DNA from: Pseudomonadota bacterium
Lineage (GTDB): Bacteria; Pseudomonadota; Gammaproteobacteria; Pseudomonadales; Oceanobacteraceae
Assembly: GCA_030145845.1 (NCBI GenBank)
Contig: JAIXHJ010000003.1
Location: 124,426 to 188,425, forward strand
Direction: 5' to 3'
DNA length: 64,000 nt
Position 1 is the first letter of the stretch; the number at the start of each line of letters is the position of its first letter. The position numbers and the translations under genes were made by a program. The notes under the pieces were generated by a model that saw only the letters and a program-made list of their open reading frames with translations, did no database searches and was not told the DNA's origin. Positions 43,736 to 54,016 of the stretch are shown piece after piece.

Positions 43736-44740
43736 TTAACCCGTTGGCAGCTTTACACCTGTTAACACGACAGTCAACTCACTTAACAAAAGCCAGGGAT
43801 TATCCCCGCTGCCTTTGACGGCAGCATCGGCCAGACCGGCTTTCTGCAGTGCCCGGTGCAGCTGTGCTGCGGACAGCCGCTGCAGGGCTTTTTTGTACGG
43901 GGGTTGCTGCTTGGGCCAGATGTTCTGCTTTTTGAAGGCTTCACTAAGTTGCTGTCCGGTCAGGCTCTGCATGGCGATCAGCTGACGTATCTTACGGGTC
44001 AGAGCGCCGAGGATCAGCAAAGGTTCCACACCTTCTGAACGCAGGTGGGACAGAATCCGGCTGGCCTCCGCCAGATTGCCCAGCAGGCAGCTGTCTGCCA
44101 GCCCGAAGGCGTCATAACGGGAACTGTCACCGATGGCCTCGGTGATCTGTTCTTCGCTGATAGTCTGGGTGCCGGTCAGGCGCAGTTTCTCGATTTCCTG
44201 TACTGCAGCCAGCAGGTTGCCTTCGGTCTGATGCGCGAGTGCGGCCAGTGCCGCCGGTTCGATCTGCAGGCCGGCCATCTGCACCCGGCGCTTCAGCCAG
44301 CCCGGATACTGACTGCGCTCGACCGGCCATACCGGTAAAAATACGCCGGCTTTTTCCACCGCTTTGAACCAGGCGCTGCGCTGGGCGGTTGCATCAAGGC
44401 GGGGGCAGACAATCAGCAGCAGGTTGTCGGGGTTGGGATGATCCAGAATGTCTTTCAGGGCATTGCCCTTATCGGACGGTTTGCCGTTGGGAATGCGGAC
44501 TTCCAGAATACGGCGGCTGGCAAACAGCGACATGGCATTGGCTTCTTCCTGCAGCTGGCGCCAGTCGAAGCCGGCTTCCGCGTGGAACAGCTCGCGGTCT
44601 TCGATTCCCTGGGCACGGGCCGCCACACGGATCTCATCACAGGCTTCCATCACCAGCAGCGGTTCGTCGCCGGCCACCAGATAGCAGGTGGCCAGTCCTT
44701 TGCTGAGGGTGGACTGCAGCTGATCCTGACGGATCTTCAC
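43736..44740 (-). CDS. holA: DNA polymerase III delta subunit
   Basis: Clamp-loader wrench of 334 residues. Family features: MKIRQDQLQSTLSKGLATCYLVAGDEPLLVMEACDEIR (start), AMSLFASRRILEVR, LLLIVCPRLD, LKRRVQMAGLQIEPAALAALAHQTEGNLLAAVQEIEKL and FGLADSCLLGNLAEA. The start is GTG 44740 preceded by GGAGCGG, overlapping the lptE stop by four bases (GTGA). The leuS-lptE-holA order is conserved with E. coli; nadD does not follow here. Confidence 0.95.
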   Translation of the reverse strand: MKIRQDQLQSTLSKGLATCYLVAGDEPLLVMEACDEIRVAARAQGIEDRELFHAEAGFDWRQLQEEANAMSLFASRRILEVRIPNGKPSDKGNALKDILDHPNPDNLLLIVCPRLDATAQRSAWFKAVEKAGVFLPVWPVERSQYPGWLKRRVQMAGLQIEPAALAALAHQTEGNLLAAVQEIEKLRLTGTQTISEEQITEAIGDSSRYDAFGLADSCLLGNLAEASRILSHLRSEGVEPLLILGALTRKIRQLIAMQSLTGQQLSEAFKKQNIWPKQQPPYKKALQRLSAAQLHRALQKAGLADAAVKGSGDNPWLLLSELTVVLTGVKLPTG

Positions 44741-45237
44741 TGCGCCGCTCCTGCATTGCCCAGTGCCTGCAGGCGCAGCAGCAGCTTACGCACCAGCTCA
44801 CGCTCGAGTTCCTTGTGCAGCTGGGCCGAGGCGGTGGCCGTGCCGGTGGCGTTGTTGACGTCGTTGGTGAGGATGCGGCGGGCGCTGACTTCCAGCGGAA
44901 TGCTGCTGTCTTCGCCGCTGCGGGTCAGGGTAGCCTGCAGCTGACCGTTGAGTTCGTATTCCGCCACTTCACCACTGCTGCTGACTGACAGGGTCCGGCG
45001 TTCAATCTTCGCCGCTGACACGCTCAGACTGGCCGGTGCGTCGGCGGCGCGTTCGGTCAGCAGCACACCGTTGAATTCCAGCTGCAGTGTCAGCTGCTGG
45101 TTGATACTGTTGCTGGCCTGGCTGTTCAGATACAGCACCTGATATTCAGCCGGCAGCGGTGTCACACCGCGCAGGTGCCAGCCACAGGCGCTGAGCAGAG
45201 TGATCAGAAGAAAACCGACAACAGTACGTATAGCCAT
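44737..45237 (-). CDS. lptE: LPS-assembly lipoprotein LptE
   Basis: Outer-membrane lipoprotein of 166 residues that plugs the LptD barrel in LPS export. Signal peptide with lipobox LLSAC (Cys18), then GWHLRG, the family's most conserved motif, and a C-terminal helix LHKELERELVRKLLLRLQAL. Located between leuS and holA, the standard place. The stop overlaps the holA start. Confidence 0.94.
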   Translation of the reverse strand: MAIRTVVGFLLITLLSACGWHLRGVTPLPAEYQVLYLNSQASNSINQQLTLQLEFNGVLLTERAADAPASLSVSAAKIERRTLSVSSSGEVAEYELNGQLQATLTRSGEDSSIPLEVSARRILTNDVNNATGTATASAQLHKELERELVRKLLLRLQALGNAGAAQ

Positions 45238-45277
45238 TCTATCTGCAGCCCTTTAAAGCCCGGAGCGTCAGCTCTGA

Positions 45278-47854
45278 TTAATTTGCAACGATGTTCACCA
45301 GTTTACCCGGCACCACGATGACTTTACGGATGGTCAGACCATCAATATGAGAGGCGACGGCTTCTTTTGCCAGTGCTTCCAGTTCGTCTTTGGGGGCCGT
45401 GGCCGGTGCTTCCAGTTTGGCGCGCACTTTACCGTTCACCTGCACAATCAGCAGGATGCTGTCTTTTTCCAGCGCCTTTTCGTCCACTTCCGGCCAGGCC
45501 GCATCGATCACCAGACCGTCGTTGCCGAACGCATCCCACAGGGCCTGAGCAATGTGCGGAGCGATCGGTGCCAGCATACGGATGCTGGCGTCCAGACCTT
45601 CAGCCACTACCGCGCGGCCGCCGGCGGAAGACAGATCCACTTTCTGCAGCGTGTTCATCAGTTCCATCACCGCGGCGATGCCGGTGTTGAAGCTGTAACG
45701 GCGGCCGACGTCATCACTCACTTTCTGGATGGTTTCGTGGGTTTTACGGCGTGCATCTTTTTCTTCTTTATTCAGGGACGAAAGGTCACCCATATTTTCC
45801 TGCTGCAGCAGGTCATAGCTCAGACGCCATACCCGGTTGAGGAAACGCTGGGCTCCCTGTACACCGGAGTCCGACCATTCCAGCGTCTGTTCCGGGGGCG
45901 CGGCGAACATGGTGTACAGACGCACGGTGTCGGCGCCGTATTGCTCAATGGCTTCCTGCGGGTCGACGCCGTTGTTTTTCGACTTGGACATTTTGCTCAT
46001 GCCCGCCGCCTGCAGTTCTTTGCCATCACTCTTACGTCTGGCAGAAATCACGCGGCCTTTGTCGTCGCTTTCGATTTCTACTTCGGTCGGGTTAACCCAC
46101 TCTTTGGCACCGTTTTCGGTGACGTAGAAGAAGGCTTCTGCAAGCACCATGCCCTGCGTCAGCAGGTTTTTGAACGGCTCATCGCTGTTCACCAGACCGG
46201 CATCGCGCAGCAGCTTATGGAAGAAGCGCGCGTACAGCAGGTGCAGAATGGCGTGTTCAATACCGCCGATGTACTGGTCGACAGGGAGCCAGTAGTTGGC
46301 TTCTTCCGGATTCAGCATCTGCGTGTCGTCACGCGGTGAGCAGTAACGGGCGTAGTACCAGGACGATTCCATAAAGGTGTCGAAGGTATCGGTTTCGCGG
46401 AAGGCCGGCTGGCCGTTGTATTCGATGTTCTCGAATTGTGGGTTGTTTTTGATCGGTGAGTTCACACCGTCCATCACCACATCGGTCGGCAGAATCACCG
46501 GCTGCAGTGCTTCCGGTGCCGCAATGGCATCACCGTCCTGAGTACGGATCACCGGAATCGGCGCGCCCCAGTATCGCTGACGGCTGACGCCCCAGTCACG
46601 CAGACGGTAGTTGGTTTTGACTTCGCCTTTGCCTTGTGCAGCCAGTTTGGCGGCGATGGCATCAAAGGCAGCTTCAAATTCCAGACCGTCGAATTCACCG
46701 GAGTTAATCAGTGTGCCTTTTTCGGTGTAGGCGGCCTTGCTCAGGTCGCATTCTTCACCTTCTGCTGGTGTGATGACCTGCTGGATTTCAATGCCGTACT
46801 TCTGCGCAAATTCAAAGTCGCGCTGGTCGTGGGCCGGTACGGCCATCACGGCACCGGTACCGAATTCCATCAGTACGAAGTTAGCCACCCAGACCGGTAC
46901 TTCTTTACCGCTCAGCGGATGAATAGCGGTGAAACCGGTCTGCATGCCTTTTTTCTCGGCGGTAGCGAGATCGGCTTCGGCAGTCCCGGACTGATTGCAT
47001 TCTTCAATAAAGGCCGCCAGTTCAGCATTGCCTGCTGCGGCTTCCTGCGCCAGCGGGTGGCCGGCGGCGACCGCAACATAGCTCACGCCCATCACGGTAT
47101 CCGGGCGGGTCGTATAAATTTCCAGCTCATCGCTGCGGTCTTTCAGGGCAAAACGCATCTGCACACCACGGGATTTACCGATCCAGTTGCGCTGCATGGC
47201 TTTCACCTGATCCGGCCAGCCATCCAGCTGATCCAGATCGTTGAGCAGTTCTTCGGCGTAATCGGTAATGCGGATAAACCACTGCGGAATATGCTTGCGC
47301 ACCACCGGCGCACCGGAGCGCCAGCCGCAGCCATCAATCACCTGTTCGTTAGCCAGTACCGTCTGATCCACCGGGTCCCAGTTCACCACGGCGGTTTTTT
47401 TGTAGGCCAGGCCTTTTTCGATCAGCCTGGTGAAGAACCACTGTTCCCAGCGGTAATACTCCGGATCGCAGGTGGCGATTTCTCGGTCCCAGTCATAACC
47501 AAAGCCCAGTGATTTCAGCTGGCTTTTCATATAAGCGATGTTTTCTTTGGTCCACTTCGCCGGTGCCGTTTTGTTTTTGATGGCGGCATTTTCAGCTGGC
47601 ATACCAAACGCGTCCCAGCCCATTGGCTGCATCACGTTTTTGCCCTGCATACGCTGGTAGCGGGAAATCACATCACCAATGGTGTAGTTACGCACATGCC
47701 CCATGTGCAGCCGGCCGCTCGGGTAGGGGAACATCGACAGGCAGTAAAACTTCTCCCTGTTGCTGTCGGCAACGGCTTTGAATACCTGATTTTCTTCCCA
47801 GTATTGCTGTACGGAAGGTTCAATGTCGCGGGGACTGTAGGTCTCTTGCATCAT
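45278..47854 (-). CDS. leuS: Leucyl-tRNA synthetase
   Basis: Class I synthetase of 858 residues, the usual length. HIGH motif as HMGH in [24 protein letters not shown] motif as [14 protein letters not shown], and an editing CP1 domain between them ([34 protein letters not shown]). The C-terminal anticodon-binding and LSD regions are present. Two ATGs occur back to back (47854 and 47851); either could be used. It heads the leuS-lptE-holA operon. Confidence 0.98.
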   Translation of the reverse strand: MMQETYSPRDIEPSVQQYWEENQVFKAVADSNREKFYCLSMFPYPSGRLHMGHVRNYTIGDVISRYQRMQGKNVMQPMGWDAFGMPAENAAIKNKTAPAKWTKENIAYMKSQLKSLGFGYDWDREIATCDPEYYRWEQWFFTRLIEKGLAYKKTAVVNWDPVDQTVLANEQVIDGCGWRSGAPVVRKHIPQWFIRITDYAEELLNDLDQLDGWPDQVKAMQRNWIGKSRGVQMRFALKDRSDELEIYTTRPDTVMGVSYVAVAAGHPLAQEAAAGNAELAAFIEECNQSGTAEADLATAEKKGMQTGFTAIHPLSGKEVPVWVANFVLMEFGTGAVMAVPAHDQRDFEFAQKYGIEIQQVITPAEGEECDLSKAAYTEKGTLINSGEFDGLEFEAAFDAIAAKLAAQGKGEVKTNYRLRDWGVSRQRYWGAPIPVIRTQDGDAIAAPEALQPVILPTDVVMDGVNSPIKNNPQFENIEYNGQPAFRETDTFDTFMESSWYYARYCSPRDDTQMLNPEEANYWLPVDQYIGGIEHAILHLLYARFFHKLLRDAGLVNSDEPFKNLLTQGMVLAEAFFYVTENGAKEWVNPTEVEIESDDKGRVISARRKSDGKELQAAGMSKMSKSKNNGVDPQEAIEQYGADTVRLYTMFAAPPEQTLEWSDSGVQGAQRFLNRVWRLSYDLLQQENMGDLSSLNKEEKDARRKTHETIQKVSDDVGRRYSFNTGIAAVMELMNTLQKVDLSSAGGRAVVAEGLDASIRMLAPIAPHIAQALWDAFGNDGLVIDAAWPEVDEKALEKDSILLIVQVNGKVRAKLEAPATAPKDELEALAKEAVASHIDGLTIRKVIVVPGKLVNIVAN

Positions 47855-48139
47855 GGCGTAATGTTCGGTTCTGAGTGCAGGTTAGAAAGCGCAGCAGTTT
47901 ACCTGAATGCGCCTGACCAGCCTAGGGGCGATCATGGCGCTGCGGTTATAACCTTATGAAAAATATTGGTATTGAGGCCTGTGGCAGGCCCCGGCGGAGA
48001 GCCGCTTGATTCAGGTCATCCTTTGTTCAGTAATCCACGCATAACGGCCTGATCCGGGCTTGGCGGGTCCGGTCCGGGTGAGTATGTTTACGCTCTTCAT
48101 TTGCTTTTGTGCAGTATATAAACAGAGGGATATGCAGTT
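47855..48139. other. Divergent intergenic region leuS / cytochrome c4
   Basis: 285 bases without a gene. A TATATAA stretch (48115-48121) may be the -10 region of the cytochrome gene, and TAAACT on the minus strand that of leuS, but neither has a good -35. Nothing else is seen. Confidence 0.4.
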
Positions 48140-48766
48140 ATGCTCCGGAAAGTGTTGTTCGTCCTCATGTCACTGGCGCCTGTGGTGGCAGTAGCGGAAA
48201 GTGTGGATGCCATGTTGCAGGAAATGACCATCATCGAGAACAACACCGCGCTGCTGCAGACTGCCATTGAGGATGGTAAGGAGCGGGCTGTGCTGTGTGT
48301 GCGCTGTCATGGCGATGACGGCAACAGCAAGCGCGATTACATTCCCAATCTGGCCAGCCAGAATGCCGCCTACCTGTTTACCCAGTTTGAACATTTCGCC
48401 AATGGCGTGCGCAAAGACTATGTGATGAGCAAGCTGGCCACCGGGCTGAGTACCAATGACCGCATTGATATTGCGCTGTTTTTCTCCCGTCTGGAAGTTA
48501 AGCCCCGGCCGCAGCCGGTCACTGCCGGTAAGCAGGGTGAAGCCATCTATAAATCAGTCTGTTTTGTCTGTCATGGTCAGGAAGGTCATGGCAGCGAACA
48601 GTATCCGCGCATTGCCGGTCAGCCGTATGAATTTCTGCAGAATACGCTGATGAAATTCCTCAATAACGATCCGGCACGCCAGAACTCCCCGATGATGGGG
48701 GTGATCCGTAATATGAATGAACAGCAGCTGGATGATGTTGCTGCCTATGTTGCGAATATGCCGTAA
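48140..48766 (+). CDS. Cytochrome c4-like diheme protein
   Basis: Periplasmic protein of 208 residues with a signal peptide (MLRKVLFVLMSLAPVVAVAES) and two CxxCH haem sites: CVRCHGDDG near residue 53 and CFVCHGQEGHG near 141. Axial Met candidates follow in each half (YVMSKLATGLS and SPMMGVIRNM). The two-fold repeat and size match cytochrome c4, an electron carrier to terminal oxidases. The end of the gene overlaps the start of the phospholipase D-like gene, so the two are probably co-transcribed. Confidence 0.92.
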   Translation: MLRKVLFVLMSLAPVVAVAESVDAMLQEMTIIENNTALLQTAIEDGKERAVLCVRCHGDDGNSKRDYIPNLASQNAAYLFTQFEHFANGVRKDYVMSKLATGLSTNDRIDIALFFSRLEVKPRPQPVTAGKQGEAIYKSVCFVCHGQEGHGSEQYPRIAGQPYEFLQNTLMKFLNNDPARQNSPMMGVIRNMNEQQLDDVAAYVANMP

Positions 48767-50288
48767 CGCTCTGCTGGCGGCCGCCGTTCTGCTGACGGCC
48801 TGCGCCAGTCTGCCTGACTATCACCATCCGGCTTATGATGAACATCTGCCGGCGCCGGTGGTGCAGAATGGTGGCAGCTGGGCATCACTGCTGCAGAATC
48901 AGGACCCGCAGGCCAGTGGCCTGGCGCTGCTGGCGACAGGAACCGATGCGTTTGCCGCGCGTATGCTGCTGGCGGCGACGGCGCAGCAGAGCCTCGATCT
49001 GCAGTATTACCTCTTCCATAAAGACCTGACTGGCCAGCTGCTGGTGTGGATGCTGTTGCAGGCCGCCGACCGCGGTGTGAAGGTGCGCGTGCTGCTGGAC
49101 GATATGGCCAGCCGCGGTGCCGACGACTATCTGCGCATTATTAACCGCCACCCGCATATTCAGATCCGTCTGTTCAATCCGTTTCAGCGCGAATATCCGC
49201 GGGAAATGCAGTTCCTGACCCGTTACGGTATCTCCACCCGGCGCATGCACAACAAATCGATGACAGCCGACAACACCGTGACCATTGTCGGCGGGCGCAA
49301 TATCGGTGATGAATATTTTGATGCCGCGCGCAATGCCGTGGTGTTCGGTGATCTGGATGTACTGACGCTGGGCCCGGTGGTGGAAGATGTCTCCACGGAG
49401 TTCGACCACTACTGGAACAGTGAACTGGCACTGCCGGTGGAATACGTGCTGAAAGACAAACCGGCAAAAGACCCACAGGCGCTGGCGGAACTGCGCCGGG
49501 ATCTGCAGGTGTGGGCGGAAAACCGCCGCGATCATCCGTATGCCGGTATTCTGCGTGAGCGCATCCCGCAGCTGCTGAGCAATTATGAACAGCGCCTGCA
49601 GTGGGGGCGCGCCTATGTGGTGTCGGACCACCCGGAGAAAATTTCTGCCAGCGGCCCGTACGTGTCCCCGGTGCTGCTGAATACCCTGCGCCTGATGGAG
49701 AATGCCGGCAAAGAGGTGCTGCTGGTGTCGCCATACTTTGTTCCCGGCCCGGACGGGGTGAAATATCTGAAGTCGCTGGTGAAGCGGGGGATCCGCGTGA
49801 CCGTGCTGACCAACTCACTGGCCAGCACCGATGTGCCGGCGGTGCACTCGGCGTACAAACACTACCGTGAGGAACTGCTGCGTGCCGGCGTGGAGCTGTG
49901 GGAATTACGGCCGGATTCCGGCGCCGAACGCCGCGGCAGCAGCTGGCTGGGCTCATCATCGTCCAGCCTGCATGCCAAATTTGTGATGATCGACAGCCGT
50001 TATTTTTACGTCGGCTCAATGAATTTTGATCCGCGCTCGGCGCGGCAGAATACCGAAATGGGCATTCTGTTTGAGCAGCCGGAGGTCGGTGCCGAAGCCG
50101 AGCGGGTTCTGACCGGGCATCTGGCGCACGAAGCTTACCGGCTGTCGCTGCAAGGGACGGCGCTGCGCTGGCACGGTGAAAACGATGACGGCAGAACGGT
50201 GACCTATAACCACGATCCGGAAGCCGGCATATGGCGGCGCCTGCAGTCCTGGGTGCTGGGTGTGCTGCCGCTCGAGTCCGAACTCTGA
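48747..50288 (+). CDS. Phospholipase D family cardiolipin synthase-like lipoprotein (ClsC type)
   Basis: Protein of about 513 residues with two HKD motifs: RMHNKSMTADN in the first half and SLHAKFVMIDSRYFYVGSMNFDPRS in the second; DLQYYLFHKDLTGQLL and GGRNIGDEYFD match ClsC/YmdC. The N-terminus looks like a lipoprotein signal (LLAAAVLLTAC), unusual for ClsC, suggesting an outer- or inner-membrane anchor. ATG 48747 gives the cleanest lipobox; ATG 48717 is possible. Either start overlaps the cytochrome gene. ClsC joins phosphatidylglycerol and phosphatidylethanolamine to cardiolipin; the reaction here is inferred. No ymdB partner is present. Confidence 0.87.
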   Translation: MLRICRNALLAAAVLLTACASLPDYHHPAYDEHLPAPVVQNGGSWASLLQNQDPQASGLALLATGTDAFAARMLLAATAQQSLDLQYYLFHKDLTGQLLVWMLLQAADRGVKVRVLLDDMASRGADDYLRIINRHPHIQIRLFNPFQREYPREMQFLTRYGISTRRMHNKSMTADNTVTIVGGRNIGDEYFDAARNAVVFGDLDVLTLGPVVEDVSTEFDHYWNSELALPVEYVLKDKPAKDPQALAELRRDLQVWAENRRDHPYAGILRERIPQLLSNYEQRLQWGRAYVVSDHPEKISASGPYVSPVLLNTLRLMENAGKEVLLVSPYFVPGPDGVKYLKSLVKRGIRVTVLTNSLASTDVPAVHSAYKHYREELLRAGVELWELRPDSGAERRGSSWLGSSSSSLHAKFVMIDSRYFYVGSMNFDPRSARQNTEMGILFEQPEVGAEAERVLTGHLAHEAYRLSLQGTALRWHGENDDGRTVTYNHDPEAGIWRRLQSWVLGVLPLESEL

Positions 50289-50359
50289 ACCGGACCGGCA
50301 GCGACGTTCCGGTTAATCGGTTAAGATGACGCTCCGATCAATAGCCGCTGAATTCTGTT

Positions 50360-53300
50360 ATGCCGGACAACACTCCTTCTTCCCGCTGGCAGTTCTGGAT
50401 TGACCGCGGGGGCACGTTTACCGATATCGTCGCCCTGACCCCGGCCGGGGAGCTGGTTACCCACAAACTGCTGTCCGAAAACCCTGCGCACTACGCCGAT
50501 GCGGCGGTGGAAGGTATCCGTCAGCTGCAGCAGCGCCATGTCAGCCAGCCGGCGTTAACCGCCGCAGTGAAAATGGGCACGACGGTGGCGACCAATGCGC
50601 TGCTGGAACGCAAAGGCGCGCGCACGGCACTTTTTATCAGCAAAGGGCTGAAAGACCAGCTGCGCATCGGTTACCAGACCCGGCCGGATATTTTTGCCAT
50701 ACGCATCGACCAGCCTGAACCTCTGTATGAGCGGGTCTGTGAAGTGCCGGAACGGGTGCTGGCTGACGGTACGGTGGACTATCCGCTGGACGAAGACGCC
50801 CTGCTGGTGCAGCTGCTGGAAGTACGTCAGCAGGGATACACCAGTATCGCGGTGGTGCTGATGCATGCTTACCGTTATCCCGCCCACGAGCAGCGGATCG
50901 GTGCGCTGGCGCAGCAGCTCGGTTTTCAGCAGATTTCCCTCAGTCATCAGGTCAGCCCGCTGATCAAACTGGTGCCGCGTGGCGATACCACGGTGGCTGA
51001 CGCCTATCTGTCGCCGGTCCTCGGCCATTATGTAAATCAGGTCAGTACGGCACTGAGCACGGAGTCGCTGCAGTTCATGCAGTCCAACGGCGGTCTGGCT
51101 GATGCCGCCGCTTTCCATGGCAAAGACGCCGTGCTGTCCGGTCCGGCTGGTGGCGTGGTCGGCATGGTACGCACCGCTGTTGCGGATGGTTTCCGTCATA
51201 TCGTCGGCTTTGATATGGGCGGTACGTCCACCGATGTCAGTCATTATGCCGGTGAACTGGAGCGCGAAACCCTGACCGAAGTCAGCGGGGTCAAACTGCG
51301 CGTGCCGATGATGAATATTCACACCGTTGCTGCCGGTGGTGGCTCGGTCGTGCGTTATGCCGACGGCCGCTTTCAGGTCGGGCCGCAATCCGCCGGCGCC
51401 TTTCCCGGTCCGGCCTGTTACCGCAATGGCGGACCACTGACCATTACCGACTGCAATCTGCTGCTGGGCAAAATTCAGCCGGATTATTTCCCGCATGTAT
51501 TTGGTCCGCAGCAGGATCAGCCGCTGGACCGGGAGACGGTGCGCGCGCAGTTTGTCGCCCTGGCGCAGCAGATAAAAGAAGAAAGCGGTCAGGCATTTAC
51601 CCCGGAGGCCATCGCCGAAGGCTTTCTGGCGGTGGCGGTCGACAGCATGGCGGCGGCGGTGAAAAAAATCTCCGTGCAGCGCGGCTATGACATCCGCGGT
51701 TATGTACTCAATGCCTTCGGTGGCGCTGGGGCCCAGCATGCCTGTCTGGTGGCGGCGGCACTGAATATTTCCCGCGTCTACCTGCACCCGTTTGCCGGGG
51801 TTCTGTCGGCCTTTGGGATCGGTCTGGCGGAGCAGCGCTGGCTGGGTGAGCTGGCGGTTGAAATGCCACTGGATGACGGGGCGGCACTGACACAGGCGGC
51901 GTCGGCGTTTGCGGCTCTGCAACAGCAGGCACAGCTGAATGCCGACCAGGTTATCCGCCGTGCTTATCTGCGCTATGCCGGTTCCGATACCCAGCTGCTG
52001 GTGGATTACGGCACGGCGGCAGCCATGCAGCAGGCGTTTGAACAGCAGCACCGCCAGCTGTTCGGTTTTATTGCCAGCGGTAAGGCGGTTCATCTTGATG
52101 CCGTACAGCTGGAACTGATTCACGGTGGCCAGCAGCCCCCGCGTCTGCCGCTGCCGTCCCACAGCGGCACGGCGCAGCAGCAGGCGGACATGTATCTGGC
52201 CGGCCGCTGGCAGCCGGTGACGGTGCTTGCCCGCGGGGATCTGGCGGCTGGTTTCAGTGCTTCCGGTCCCCTGCTGGTAACCGATGCCAACAGCACCATC
52301 GTGGTGGAGCCGGGCTGGCAGCTTGAGGTGCTTGGCAGTGGTGCTCTGTTGCTGGAAAACGTGGCCGCTGCCACACAGCCCACGGCAGAACCGCAGCCGC
52401 TGAGTGCTGTGGCAGACCCGGCCAGACGAGGCCCGGTCAGACGAGACCCGGTCAGGCGAGACCCGGTCAGACTCGAGATATTCAATAACCTGTTTATGTC
52501 GGTTGCTGAGCAGATGGGCTTTGTGCTGGAAAAAACCGCCAGCAGTGTGAACATCAAAGAGCGGCTGGATTTCTCCTGTGCGCTGTTCGACCGTCACGGT
52601 GAGCTGGTGGCCAATGCCCCGCATATTCCCGTGCACCTGGGCTCGATGAGTGAAAGCATCAAAGTTGTCATGCGTGATCATCCGCAGATGGCGGCGGGTG
52701 ACGCTTTTGTGCTGAACACGCCTTATAACGGCGGCACCCACCTGCCGGACGTGACCGTCATCCGTCCGGTTTTTATTGGCGGTGGAGCACAGGCCGATTT
52801 TTATGTCGCCGCCCGCGGACATCATGCGGACATCGGCGGGATTACGCCGGGCTCCATGCCGGCCGGCAGTACCCATATCGAAGAAGAAGGCGTGCTGCTC
52901 GACAGTCTGGTGCTGATGCGTGCCGGTGAACTGCAGGAGCAGGCCATCCGGGCAGTGCTGGCAGACGCCCGTTATCCGGCGCGTAACCCCGATCAGAATA
53001 TCGCTGATCTGAAAGCGCAGCTGGCGGCCTGCGAAAAAGGGGCGGCGGAGCTGGAGCGTCTGTGTGCTGTGTATGGCCGGGATCAGGTGCACGACTATAT
53101 GCAGTATGTGATGGACAATGCCGAAGAAACCCTGCGCCGTTGTCTCGTTGAACTGCCCGACAGTGATTATGATGCGGTGATGGATGATGGTACTTACTTT
53201 AAGGTAAGTATCAGGGTGGATCAGCAGACACAGAGTGCTACGGTGGATTTTTCCGGCACCGGTTACCGTCCGCAACAGAAACAACATCCGGGTAATTTCA

Positions 53301-54016
53301 ACGCCCCGACGTCGGTGGTGATGGCGGCGGTACTGTATTGTTTCCGCGTGCTGGTGGATAAACCCATGCCTCTCAATGGCGGTTTTTTCCGCGCGGTTAA
53401 CGTGATTGTGCCGCAAGCGTCAATTATCGCTCCGGTTTATCCGGCGGCGGTGGTATCCGGTAATGTGGAAACCGCTCAGTATCTGGTCGATGTGGTCATG
53501 GGAGCGCTGGGGCTGATGGCCGGCTGTCAGGGCACCAATAATAATTTTACCTTCGGTAATGAACAGCATCAGTATTACGAAACCCTGTGCGGTGGCAGTG
53601 GTGCTTCAGTGGCCGGTGATGGTGCCAGTGCGGTGCACTGTCATATGACCAATTCCCGTCTTACCGACCCGGAAATTCTGGAGCAGCGTTATCCCGTGGT
53701 ACTGGATCATTTCCATATCCGCGCGCAGTCCGGAGGCGCAGGGAAATACCGCGGCGGCAACGGAGCAGAGCGACATATCCGCTTTTTAACGGCCATGCGG
53801 GCGAACATGATCAGTGGTCACCGCCAGGTGGCGCCGGCAGGGCTGGCCGGTGGTGGTGCCGGCCGGACCGGCTGTAATTTTATCCTGCGTCATAACGGCC
53901 GGCTGGAGTTGCTGGGAAGCTGTGCTGATATTGCGATGGAGGCCGGTGATACTTTCTGTATTCATACGCCGGGCGGCGGAGGATTTGGCCCGCTGCCAGA
54001 CGATAATGACTATTGA
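50360..54016 (+). CDS. ATP-dependent 5-oxoprolinase, HyuA-HyuB fusion
   Basis: Single chain of 1218 residues combining the two hydantoinase/oxoprolinase subunits, as in eukaryotic OPLAH. HyuA half (about 10-700): FWIDRGGTFTDIVAL, MGTTVATNALLERKG, GPAGGVVGMV, FDMGGTSTDVSHY. HyuB half (about 705-1215): FNNLFMSVAEQMGFVLEKTASSVNIKERLDFSCALFD, NTPYNGGTHLPDVTV, GHHADIGGITPGSMPA, and HTPGGGGFGP at the end. It would hydrolyse 5-oxo-L-proline to glutamate with ATP. The linker between the halves (about 686-705) carries four copies of a 5-residue unit. Substrate could also be a hydantoin. No partner genes follow. Confidence 0.92.
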   Translation: MPDNTPSSRWQFWIDRGGTFTDIVALTPAGELVTHKLLSENPAHYADAAVEGIRQLQQRHVSQPALTAAVKMGTTVATNALLERKGARTALFISKGLKDQLRIGYQTRPDIFAIRIDQPEPLYERVCEVPERVLADGTVDYPLDEDALLVQLLEVRQQGYTSIAVVLMHAYRYPAHEQRIGALAQQLGFQQISLSHQVSPLIKLVPRGDTTVADAYLSPVLGHYVNQVSTALSTESLQFMQSNGGLADAAAFHGKDAVLSGPAGGVVGMVRTAVADGFRHIVGFDMGGTSTDVSHYAGELERETLTEVSGVKLRVPMMNIHTVAAGGGSVVRYADGRFQVGPQSAGAFPGPACYRNGGPLTITDCNLLLGKIQPDYFPHVFGPQQDQPLDRETVRAQFVALAQQIKEESGQAFTPEAIAEGFLAVAVDSMAAAVKKISVQRGYDIRGYVLNAFGGAGAQHACLVAAALNISRVYLHPFAGVLSAFGIGLAEQRWLGELAVEMPLDDGAALTQAASAFAALQQQAQLNADQVIRRAYLRYAGSDTQLLVDYGTAAAMQQAFEQQHRQLFGFIASGKAVHLDAVQLELIHGGQQPPRLPLPSHSGTAQQQADMYLAGRWQPVTVLARGDLAAGFSASGPLLVTDANSTIVVEPGWQLEVLGSGALLLENVAAATQPTAEPQPLSAVADPARRGPVRRDPVRRDPVRLEIFNNLFMSVAEQMGFVLEKTASSVNIKERLDFSCALFDRHGELVANAPHIPVHLGSMSESIKVVMRDHPQMAAGDAFVLNTPYNGGTHLPDVTVIRPVFIGGGAQADFYVAARGHHADIGGITPGSMPAGSTHIEEEGVLLDSLVLMRAGELQEQAIRAVLADARYPARNPDQNIADLKAQLAACEKGAAELERLCAVYGRDQVHDYMQYVMDNAEETLRRCLVELPDSDYDAVMDDGTYFKVSIRVDQQTQSATVDFSGTGYRPQQKQHPGNFNAPTSVVMAAVLYCFRVLVDKPMPLNGGFFRAVNVIVPQASIIAPVYPAAVVSGNVETAQYLVDVVMGALGLMAGCQGTNNNFTFGNEQHQYYETLCGGSGASVAGDGASAVHCHMTNSRLTDPEILEQRYPVVLDHFHIRAQSGGAGKYRGGNGAERHIRFLTAMRANMISGHRQVAPAGLAGGGAGRTGCNFILRHNGRLELLGSCADIAMEAGDTFCIHTPGGGGFGPLPDDNDY
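52415..52474 (+). repeat. Four 15-bp tandem units in the oxoprolinase linker
   Basis: Units start at 52415, 52430, 52445 and 52460, each close to GACCCGGTCAGACGA, encoding D/G-P-V/A-R-R. The array lies exactly between the HyuA and HyuB halves and stays in frame. Confidence 0.88.

Noticed and set aside
50555..53416. A 953-codon open frame on the strand opposite the 5-oxoprolinase
   Set aside because: It mirrors a gene with clear domains along its whole length. Its product is His/Arg/Gln-rich with no recognisable motif, as expected from the codon bias of the true strand.
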